A DNA stretch of 64,000 nt. It comes from Flavobacterium cheongpyeongense (GTDB taxonomy: Bacteria; Bacteroidota; Bacteroidia; Flavobacteriales; Flavobacteriaceae). Positions within the stretch are counted from its first letter, which is position 1, and every line of letters begins with the position of its first letter. The stretch is from assembly GCF_003202435.1 (NCBI RefSeq), contig NZ_QJHK01000001.1:310001-374000 (forward strand), in the 5' to 3' direction. A program made the translations under genes and the position numbers. The notes below the pieces were generated by a model. The model ran no database searches. It had not been told where the DNA came from and was given only the letters and a program-made list of their open reading frames with translations. Below, in pieces: positions 28,016-34,822 of this stretch.

Positions 28016-30406
28016 CTAATTACGAAGTGGTTTTCCTTTAGTTAACATATACTGAATTCTCTCTAAAGTCTTTCTTTCTGTACATAAACTCAAGAAAGCT
28101 TCACGTTCGATATCTAATAAATATTGTTCAGAAACTAAAGTCGCTTCAGATAAATCACCTCCGGCCATTACGTAAGCCAGTTTATTAGCGATTTTTTTAT
28201 CGTGTTCAGAAATGTATTTTCCAGCTTCCATCTGATCTGTTCCAACTAAGAACATTCCAAGAGCTTGTTTACCTAGAACCTTAACATCAGTTCTTCTGAT
28301 CGGTTGTGTATAACCAGCTTCTGCCATTAACAAAGCATGTTTTTTAGCTTCAGCAATCTGACGATCTTTGTTCACTACGATAACATCTTTACCATGCTGA
28401 AGAAGTCCTGTATCAAAAGCTTCGTAACCGGAAGTAGATACTTTTGCCATTGCGATAGTCAGGAAATACTCCTGAAGAACATTTAATTCCACATCGTTTT
28501 TGCGGAATAAATCGGAAGCTCTTAAAGTTAATTCTTTAGAGCCACCACCACCAGGAATAACACCAACACCAAATTCAACTAATCCCATGTAGGTTTCTGC
28601 AGCAGCAACTACTTTATCAGCATGTAAGCTCATTTCGCATCCACCACCAAAAGTCATTCCGTGAGGTGCAACCACAACTGGAATTGAAGAGTAGCGAACA
28701 CGCATCATAGTGTCCTGGAACAATTTGATTGCCATATTCAATTCGTCATATTCCTGCTCAACTGCCATCATGAAAATCATTCCGATATTAGCCCCAACAG
28801 AGAAATTGGCTGCCTGGTTACCAATAACTAAACCTTGATATTCTTTTTCAGATAAGTCGATTGCTTTATTGATAGCCTGAAGTACATCGCCACCAATTGT
28901 ATTCATTTTAGATTGGAATTCTAAGTTCAAAATTCCGTCTCCTAAATCCTGAATGATTGCACCGCTATTGCTCCAAACTTTTTTACTTTCGCGGATGTTG
29001 TTCAGAATAATAAAGGAATCCTGACCTGCCACTTTAGTTTGTGATTTTGAAGGGATATCATAGAAATACGTAGCACCTTCTTTTACGGTGTAGAAACTCT
29101 CACTTCCGGAAGCTAACATTTCAGTAACCCACGCAGCTGGCTCTAAACCTTCTGCTTTCATGATTTCGATTCCGTTGGCAACGCCAATAGCGTCCCAAAT
29201 TTCGAATGGACCATTTTCCCATCCAAAACCGGCTTTCATCGCATCATCAATTTTGTATAATTCGTCTGAGATTTCAGGAATTCTGTTGGATACATAAGCA
29301 AACATTCCAGAGAAACTCTTACGGTAGAATTCTCCCGCTTTGTCTTTTCCTTTTACTAAAACTTTAAAACGATTGATTGGTTTATCGATAGTTTTTGTTA
29401 GTTCAAGTGTAGCAAAATTTGCTTTTTTAGCAGCACGGTATTCTAATGTATCTAAGTCTAAAGAAAGAATGTCTTTATCTACTTTTTTATAAAAACCTTG
29501 TCCGGTTTTGCTTCCTAACCAATTATTTTCCATCATTTTTGTGATGAAATCAGGAAGTTTAAACAATTCGTGTTGTTCGTCTGTCGGGCAGTTTTCATAA
29601 ATACCATTGGCAACATGTACCAAAGTATCTAAACCAACAACGTCAACCGTACGGAAAGTAGCCGATTTTGGACGACCAATAACCGGACCAGTCAATTTAT
29701 CCACTTCTTCAATTGTTAATCCCATTTCTTTAACCAAATGAAATAAACTCTGGATTCCGTAAATACCAATTCTGTTTCCAATAAATGCCGGAGTATCTTT
29801 TGCAACAACCGACGTTTTTCCTAAAAATTTAGATCCGTATTCGTTTAAGAAATCCAATACTTCAGTTGAAGTCTTTGGGCCAGGAATAATTTCAAATAAT
29901 TTTAAGTAACGCGCAGGATTAAAAAAGTGTGTGCCGCAGAAGTGCTGTTGAAAATCTTCGCTTCTTCCTTCACTCATAAAATGAATTGGAATACCGGAGG
30001 TGTTAGATGTAACCAAGGTTCCCGGTTTACGGAATTTCTCAATTTGTTCGAATACTAATTTCTTGATATCCAAACGTTCAACCACAACCTCAATAATCCA
30101 GTCAACATTGGCAATTTTCGCCATATCATCAGTCGTATTTCCAGTCGTGATCCGGCTAGCAAATTTCTGACTGTAAATAGGAGAGGGTTTTGATTTTAAT
30201 GAATTCGCCAAATGTTCGTTTACCACACGGTTGCGAACGGCTTTATTTTCAAGTGTTAATCCTTTTTTAGCTTCAGCTTCAGTCAGTTCGCGAGGAACGA
30301 TGTCCAGCAGTAAAACTTCAACACCAATATTGGCAAAATGACAAGCTATCCCTGAACCCATAATTCCAGATCCAATTACAGCAACTTTCTTAATTGTGCG
30401 TTTCAT
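28016..30406 (-). CDS. Bifunctional 3-hydroxyacyl-CoA dehydrogenase / enoyl-CoA hydratase
   Basis: A 796-residue two-domain beta-oxidation enzyme. The N-terminal NAD-binding domain starts VAVIGSGIMGSGIACHFANIG with the dinucleotide loop at residues 12-17, and continues through the 3HCDH C-terminal region. The C-terminal crotonase domain (about 480-720) has VGANIGMIFM and TFGGGCEMSLHADKVVAA with the GVIPGGGGSKE region. Domain order is reversed compared with E. coli FadB. Its start overlaps the MarR stop by 17 bases, so the two are translationally coupled. Confidence 0.94.
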   Translation of the reverse strand: MKRTIKKVAVIGSGIMGSGIACHFANIGVEVLLLDIVPRELTEAEAKKGLTLENKAVRNRVVNEHLANSLKSKPSPIYSQKFASRITTGNTTDDMAKIANVDWIIEVVVERLDIKKLVFEQIEKFRKPGTLVTSNTSGIPIHFMSEGRSEDFQQHFCGTHFFNPARYLKLFEIIPGPKTSTEVLDFLNEYGSKFLGKTSVVAKDTPAFIGNRIGIYGIQSLFHLVKEMGLTIEEVDKLTGPVIGRPKSATFRTVDVVGLDTLVHVANGIYENCPTDEQHELFKLPDFITKMMENNWLGSKTGQGFYKKVDKDILSLDLDTLEYRAAKKANFATLELTKTIDKPINRFKVLVKGKDKAGEFYRKSFSGMFAYVSNRIPEISDELYKIDDAMKAGFGWENGPFEIWDAIGVANGIEIMKAEGLEPAAWVTEMLASGSESFYTVKEGATYFYDIPSKSQTKVAGQDSFIILNNIRESKKVWSNSGAIIQDLGDGILNLEFQSKMNTIGGDVLQAINKAIDLSEKEYQGLVIGNQAANFSVGANIGMIFMMAVEQEYDELNMAIKLFQDTMMRVRYSSIPVVVAPHGMTFGGGCEMSLHADKVVAAAETYMGLVEFGVGVIPGGGGSKELTLRASDLFRKNDVELNVLQEYFLTIAMAKVSTSGYEAFDTGLLQHGKDVIVVNKDRQIAEAKKHALLMAEAGYTQPIRRTDVKVLGKQALGMFLVGTDQMEAGKYISEHDKKIANKLAYVMAGGDLSEATLVSEQYLLDIEREAFLSLCTERKTLERIQYMLTKGKPLRN

Positions 30407-30857
30407 TTTCTATTTTTTCTGTTTGATTAAATATGTTTTTATCCTGAATTAATTCATTTATGATTTCAGAAACTTCGATAAAATGCTGAAGCTTTTCTTC
30501 TGAAACATGTTTTCTAACGGTTTCATTAAATTTCAGGACGGTATTTTTAGATAACTCTCTTTTTTCTTTTCCGTGTTCGGTCAGGTAGATTAAAACCCCG
30601 CGTCCGTCACTTGGATTTTTCTTACGGATGATCAGACCTTTATCTTCCATTGATTTTAATGTTCTGGTAAGGCTCGTGGCTTCCATTCCCATTCTTGGGC
30701 CTAAAGCAGTAGAGGGTGTTCCTTCTTCTTTGTCAATACTTAAAAGCGCAAATCCGGTTGCCATGGTGGCATCATATTTTGCAGCTTCTTCATTGTACAT
30801 TCGAGAAACAGCCTGCCAGGTTGCTCTTAAAATATAATCTATTGTTTTATCTTTCAT
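30390..30857 (-). CDS. MarR-family regulator of the beta-oxidation genes
   Basis: A 155-residue winged-helix regulator with the MarR core GMEATSLTRTLKSMEDKGLIIRKKNPSDGRGVLIYLTEHG at about residues 55-100. It overlaps the start of the hydroxyacyl-CoA dehydrogenase gene and leads the beta-oxidation transcript. A fatty acyl-CoA ligand is likely from context. No operator was identified in its promoter region. Confidence 0.9.
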   Translation of the reverse strand: MKDKTIDYILRATWQAVSRMYNEEAAKYDATMATGFALLSIDKEEGTPSTALGPRMGMEATSLTRTLKSMEDKGLIIRKKNPSDGRGVLIYLTEHGKEKRELSKNTVLKFNETVRKHVSEEKLQHFIEVSEIINELIQDKNIFNQTEKIENETHN

Positions 30858-31057
30858 AAAATAACTATATCGATTTCAAATATAATCAAAAAATACTATG
30901 CGTGCATATAATTTTTTGATAAATTTTTGTTTGTGAGGAAAATTTTTCTGAACCGGAGCATATTAAATGCATTTTTTAGATTGAAATATACCAAATCTTT
31001 TTTAAGTTTTAATCAAATTAAGCTATTTAAAATTATTGTTCAGGCAAAAAAAAGGTC

Positions 31058-32107
31058 TTAAATTTCCTTTTCCGCAACAGTGTTTTGTTCGGTATCATTT
31101 TTATATTTTTCAAGAGCCTTTTCAAGTGTTTTTTTCATTCGGTTTCGCAGACCCTCCGGACGAAGGATTTCAATTCCGCAGCCAAAACCCAATAAAAGGC
31201 GTTCCATTTCATAATTAGGGGCAATTAACAAATGAACAATGATACTTTTGTCCTCATTTTCCTGAATCAGTCTTTGCGTATGATGCAGTGGTTTTGTCAA
31301 AACATAAGGCGCATTTTCAGCATCAATCCAAAGTTCGATTCGTCTGGGTTGCAAACCCGAGTTTACCGTAACGCCAATGATGTTTTTATAAAACAAATCG
31401 GCATCAAAATCTTCTTCCAGATAAGGCAAATTGAAATCATAATCAATCGAAATAATACGGTCCAAAGCCAAATTCGTAATAGGTTGCGATTTTTTTTTCT
31501 TTCCGACTAAAAACCAGCGGTTATTAAATTCCTTCAAAATAAAAGGATGAAAATGAAACTTGGTTTCCTCTCTTGACTTAAATGATTTATAAGTAATGAT
31601 CAAAACCATTTTTTTGATAATCGCCTGATAAATTTCGTCTAAATAATGAAGGCCTTTGAGTTTTTCATTTTTATCCAGATAAATAACCGGCTTGGTGTGC
31701 GATTTTTCTGCATAGATTTTATCCTCTAATCGTTGTAAAATATCGGACACATCATTAAATAAAGAGAAATCCTTAAACTGCTTTAACATCGAAACCGTTT
31801 CAGTCAAAACATTCATATCGGTTTCTGTCAGCGGAATATCGGTTATCGTAAAATCTTCATCTTCATATTTATAATACTTTTTATCGTAAACTACAATTGG
31901 CGCATTATAACCCAGTTTTTCACTTCGCATCAATTGAATATCCATCTGAATGGTTCGTTTACTTATTGGGTTCTGACGGCCTTCATATTCTGATAAAGCT
32001 TCAGAACATTCTTCTATTAAATCTTCGAGTGTCCATTGCCGGTATTTATTCTGCAGACATTTGTCGATCGTTTTGTATCGTATTAAGGCATTTTTGTTTT
32101 GTGACAT
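31058..32107 (-). CDS. WYL-domain transcriptional regulator
   Basis: A regulator of 349 residues with an N-terminal HTH region (NALIRYKTIDKCLQNKYRQWTLEDL) and a WYL domain in the centre-to-end, recognised by the ITYKSFKS start, the RWFLVGKKK turn and RRIELWI. WYL domains sense ligands, probably nucleotides or nucleic-acid fragments, and commonly govern phage-defence and RNA-repair genes. The start is set at the ATG giving MSQNKNALIR; the longer frame from 32206 reads through a repeat element and is not credible. It lies at the edge of the RNA-repair island and is the best local candidate to bind the 23-bp palindromes described below. Confidence 0.88.
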   Translation of the reverse strand: MSQNKNALIRYKTIDKCLQNKYRQWTLEDLIEECSEALSEYEGRQNPISKRTIQMDIQLMRSEKLGYNAPIVVYDKKYYKYEDEDFTITDIPLTETDMNVLTETVSMLKQFKDFSLFNDVSDILQRLEDKIYAEKSHTKPVIYLDKNEKLKGLHYLDEIYQAIIKKMVLIITYKSFKSREETKFHFHPFILKEFNNRWFLVGKKKKSQPITNLALDRIISIDYDFNLPYLEEDFDADLFYKNIIGVTVNSGLQPRRIELWIDAENAPYVLTKPLHHTQRLIQENEDKSIIVHLLIAPNYEMERLLLGFGCGIEILRPEGLRNRMKKTLEKALEKYKNDTEQNTVAEKEI

Positions 32108-32163
32108 GGTTGTGTGTGGTTTTGCTCGCAAAGTCGCGAAGGCACAAAGTTTTTTTTGCCACT

Positions 32164-32311
32164 CCCGATAGCTATCGGGATAAAGGATTAAAAGGATTTT
32201 CCTCATTTTATGTCATTTCGACAAAGGAGAAATCTCCACAAGTAACTCCACACCGAGAAGCCAATCTTTGTAGAACTTCTCGCGAAGATTTCTCCTTATG
32301 TCGAAATGACA
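32164..32311. repeat. Dispersed flavobacterial inverted-repeat element
   Basis: Contains the perfect palindrome CCCGATAGCTATCGGG (32164-32179) and a long inverted repeat with arms beginning TGTCATTTCGAC at 32211 and ending GTCGAAATGACA at 32311. A truncated relative of the second part is at 49270-49338. The surrounding sequence (32108-32379) also has AAAGTCGCGAAGGCACAAAG-type repeats, so the whole gap is non-coding repeat. Confidence 0.75.
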
Positions 32312-32379
32312 AACTGTGCGTTTAATTAATACTTTAAATAAAAACTTTGCGTCTTACCGTCTTAGCGAGATTCAATTCT

Positions 32380-32994
32380 TTAGCTTAATAACTTTATCTC
32401 TTTTTCAATATTTCTTCTCGCTTTCTCTTCATACAAACTCCGAAATTCCTCAGTTTGAAAAATAAATTCATTCTCCAGAAAATGTTTCAAAGCCTTTGCG
32501 CGTCCGGGTTTGTATAAAAAATCAGGATAAATGCGGTATTCTTTTCGTATTTGCTCAAAATAGATTTTATAATCTTCCCACTCTTTTGACAGGATTTTCA
32601 AATCAAAATCGATTAACCAGTTGATATCTTCTATCTCATTATGCTGATGGAGTTGTGTCGCACAAATAGCTTCAAAAACCAATTGCCTATCAAGTTTCGC
32701 ATTTTCAGGTAAAATGGCTAAAGCATATTCAGCACTTTTTAGTTCATTATCTTTTTTTGAACTTAGATAAACATAATCATGATAAAAAATGCATAATAAT
32801 ATTTCGTTCGGAAACTGAAGTTGATCAAAATACGTTTCATAAGCATCGATCATTTCTTTTAGATGCGTCAGATTATGATAATGCCTTGATTTTTTTGAAT
32901 ATGCTTTTTCCAAATCAAGCCAGTTTTGCTGAATCTCTTTTTCATTAAAACCAATATTCAAAAGCAGTTCAGAATATTTTTGTTTGAGGTTCAT
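32380..32994 (-). CDS. HD-domain-type phosphohydrolase
   Basis: A protein of 204 residues similar to predicted HD-superfamily metal-dependent phosphohydrolases. Metal-binding points are SRHYHNLTHLKEM, the HD pair in LLCIFYHDYVY, and WLIDFDLKIL. Substrate is unknown. The start is set at MNLKQKYSELL; an upstream ATG at 33009 adds five residues and would lie within the putative promoter box. A degenerate copy of the island's palindromic operator (33028-33050) precedes it on its own strand, so it may belong to the same regulon. Confidence 0.8.
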   Translation of the reverse strand: MNLKQKYSELLLNIGFNEKEIQQNWLDLEKAYSKKSRHYHNLTHLKEMIDAYETYFDQLQFPNEILLCIFYHDYVYLSSKKDNELKSAEYALAILPENAKLDRQLVFEAICATQLHQHNEIEDINWLIDFDLKILSKEWEDYKIYFEQIRKEYRIYPDFLYKPGRAKALKHFLENEFIFQTEEFRSLYEEKARRNIEKEIKLLS

Positions 32995-33027
32995 GATGTT
33001 TTTTCTCAAAAATAAGATTCTTTTTTA

Positions 33028-33050
33028 ACTGCGTAAAACAATTGCGTAAA
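33028..33050. promoter_or_regulatory. Degenerate copy of the RNA-repair operator
   Basis: ACTGCGTA, seven bases, TGCGTAAA: the first half and most of the second half match the palindrome found at five repair promoters. Read on the minus strand, ATCTTAT follows at the same 9-base spacing, compared with ATNTTTG elsewhere, which would serve the HD-domain gene. It could also act on the plus-strand gene at 33139. Confidence 0.5.
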
Positions 33051-33138
33051 AGATTATCTTATAAATCATTAAATATGATGATTTTAATAGTAGAAAAAAC
33101 TTGTATTATTGCGTGTTAATTAACCTACAAAAAAAAAC

Positions 33139-34191
33139 ATGAAAAAAATAATTGCATTTTTGATACTTACCCAATCGATTATTTCTTGTTCTAATTCAGA
33201 TGATTCTGCTGATGACAATCAGATAAGCGGCGGAAAATACTATGCGGTTGGCAGTACTTACGGAAAAAATAAAGACAATAATTTTACCCAGCTTGCTTCG
33301 GTTTGGATAGATGGCGTACCAACTATTCTATCAAACACAGCATCGTCATCTGTGGCTAATGCTGTTACTTTCTATAACAATGACACTTATATTGTTGGAA
33401 CTGAATCTTTGAATAATGGCAACGCTATACTAAAAATATGGAAAAATAATACCGGTGAAAGTTTAACAGACGGAAACCATACGGTAGAAGCAACAGATCT
33501 GACTGTAAACGAGGGAAATGTTTATATATCCGGAAATGAATTTATTGGAACCTTGAATTCCTCAATCGCAACGATCTGGAAAAACGGACAAGCCATTCGC
33601 CTAAGTGATAAAACTTCAGAAGCCAATGCTATTTATGTGTATAACAATGATGTATATGCAACGGGTTACAAAATAATCGATGATAAAAAAACAGCAATTG
33701 TATGGAAAAATGGCGTTGAAACTGTTTTAACTTCAGAGCAAGATGATTTGGAGAGTATAGCGACAGATATTTATGTGGATGCGAATGCCATTTATGTTAC
33801 CGGATATTTAAGAAATTCATTTAAATCTAAGGCTATACTTTGGAAAAATAATAGTCCTGCTACATTGTCTGATGAAAACGACTTTTCACAAGCCAATGCT
33901 TTATTTGTCCACAACACAGATGTATATGTCGTAGGTTGTCATATCGACACACATCAATATGACTTTGTTGGTAAAATTTGGAAAAACGGAACTCTTGTTA
34001 AGGAAATTAATGGAGCTAATCCTAAATCTATCATTATCAAAAACAATAAAATTTATACTGCGGGATCCGGATTAGATGAAAAAGGAATGAACGATGAAGG
34101 TAAAATTTGGGAATCAAACCTTAACAATTTAGATTTTATTGCTAAATACAAATTTCCCAATAACAAAGTAAATGCGGTTTTGGTAAAATAA
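33139..34191 (+). CDS. Repeat-containing lipoprotein, probable beta-propeller
   Basis: A 350-residue lipoprotein (MKKIIAFLILTQSIISC, cysteine at residue 17) built from about seven repeats of roughly 40 residues. Each repeat has an ANAIYVYNNDVYATGY-like strand pair followed by a WKNG turn (VWIDG, IWKNN, IWKNG, VWKNG, LWKNN). This periodicity fits a beta-propeller. I do not recognise a named family and assign no function. It sits between the HD-domain gene and the TerD-like locus and ends at a strong terminator. Confidence 0.75.
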   Translation: MKKIIAFLILTQSIISCSNSDDSADDNQISGGKYYAVGSTYGKNKDNNFTQLASVWIDGVPTILSNTASSSVANAVTFYNNDTYIVGTESLNNGNAILKIWKNNTGESLTDGNHTVEATDLTVNEGNVYISGNEFIGTLNSSIATIWKNGQAIRLSDKTSEANAIYVYNNDVYATGYKIIDDKKTAIVWKNGVETVLTSEQDDLESIATDIYVDANAIYVTGYLRNSFKSKAILWKNNSPATLSDENDFSQANALFVHNTDVYVVGCHIDTHQYDFVGKIWKNGTLVKEINGANPKSIIIKNNKIYTAGSGLDEKGMNDEGKIWESNLNNLDFIAKYKFPNNKVNAVLVK

Positions 34192-34255
34192 TATCGAAAT
34201 ACAATAAAGTTGATTTAGTGCATATTAGTCAATTTTAGATTGAATTTAATGTTTT

Positions 34256-34280
34256 AAAAGCGTTCAGACCGAACGCTTTT
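34256..34280 (+). terminator. Terminator after the repeat lipoprotein
   Basis: AAAAGCGTTC, five bases, GAACGCTTTT, then a T-run. It insulates the lipoprotein gene from the operator-promoter that begins 26 bases later. Confidence 0.9.
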
Positions 34281-34305
34281 TTTGTTTTTTAAAATAATTT
34301 ATTTT

Positions 34306-34344
34306 ACTGCGCAAAATAACTGCGTAGTACTTTTAAAATCTTTG
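34306..34344 (+). promoter_or_regulatory. Repair-regulon operator and promoter, copy 1
   Basis: The 23-bp palindrome ACTGCGCA, AAATAAC, TGCGTAGT (34306-34328) is followed after exactly 9 bases by ATCTTTG (34338-34344), a near-consensus Bacteroidota -7 box. The same layout occurs at 37805, 39201, 40290 and 58502. The palindrome occupies the place of the -33 element. Transcription would start near 34351 and run through the tRNA-like element and repeats into the TerD-like gene. Confidence 0.85.
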
Positions 34345-34393
34345 TTCAGGAAATAAAACAAACGTTCATAGAAATAAAATAAAGAATAAAACA

Positions 34394-34762
34394 GGTCAAA
34401 TTTGAGTTACTTCGAAAACACTTTCCACGTACATACTTACACCATTACCTTTTTATTCAATTATTATGAGGCAGTAGCTCAGCGGTTAGAGCAGGTAGTT
34501 TTGAAATTATCCTTCAAAGGTCAATCAAAACTTACTTCGTACACTTCTAATGTCCGGGTCGCGGGTTCGAATCCCGTCTGCTCCACTAGTAATGGTCAAT
34601 TAAAACTTACTTCAGGAAATTGGTTTTTCTGGTTCGGGTACGGCAAGTTTTAAATCATTATTAATAAAAAAAGAGGGTCAAGATTAACTTACTTCTACCA
34701 ATCCGATATTTTGTTAAGTTAATCCATTACACTCAAATTTCAGGTCAAGTGCTTCTTACTTC
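34394..34762 (+). repeat. Five-copy GGTCAA-N7-TTACTTC repeat array
   Basis: Five 20-base units start at 34394, 34519, 34594, 34676 and 34743. Each has GGTCAA, exactly seven variable bases, then TTACTTC. Copies 1, 2 and 5 are also followed by an ACACTYT-like block. Unit spacing is 125, 75, 82 and 67 bases. Unit 2 lies inside the interrupted tRNA-like element and unit 3 directly after it. The array is entirely within the leader of the TerD-like gene. I know of no described family with this form. Confidence 0.85.
34468..34585 (+). tRNA. tRNA-like element interrupted in the anticodon region
   Basis: The ends fold as a tRNA. Acceptor arms are GAGGCAG (34468-34474) and CTGCTCC (34578-34584) with one A-C mismatch and one G-U pair. 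The D arm is GCTC-AGCGGTTA-GAGC, the T arm is GCGGG-TTCGAAT-CCCGT, and the discriminator is A; CCA is not encoded. Between D and T arms there are 68 bases instead of about 23, including one GGTCAA-N7-TTACTTC unit and a separate GGTAG hairpin. No normal anticodon stem forms. It may be a split or intron-bearing RNA, or an RNA that only mimics tRNA. Confidence 0.65.
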
Positions 34763-34822
34763 AAACACTCTTTTAGGTAGAACTCAGAAGCACCATTATC
34801 TAAATTTTAAAAATTAAAAAAA

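Noticed and set aside
34402..34653. An 83-codon plus-strand frame across the leader of the TerD-like gene
   Set aside because: It runs through the tRNA-like arms and three of the GGTCAA-N7-TTACTTC units; the RNA features explain the sequence better and the peptide shows no protein-like pattern.
34394..34762. CRISPR array interpretation of the GGTCAA-N7-TTACTTC repeats
   Set aside because: The conserved parts are only 6 and 7 bases, spacing is irregular and one unit lies inside a tRNA-like fold; no cas genes are in the window.
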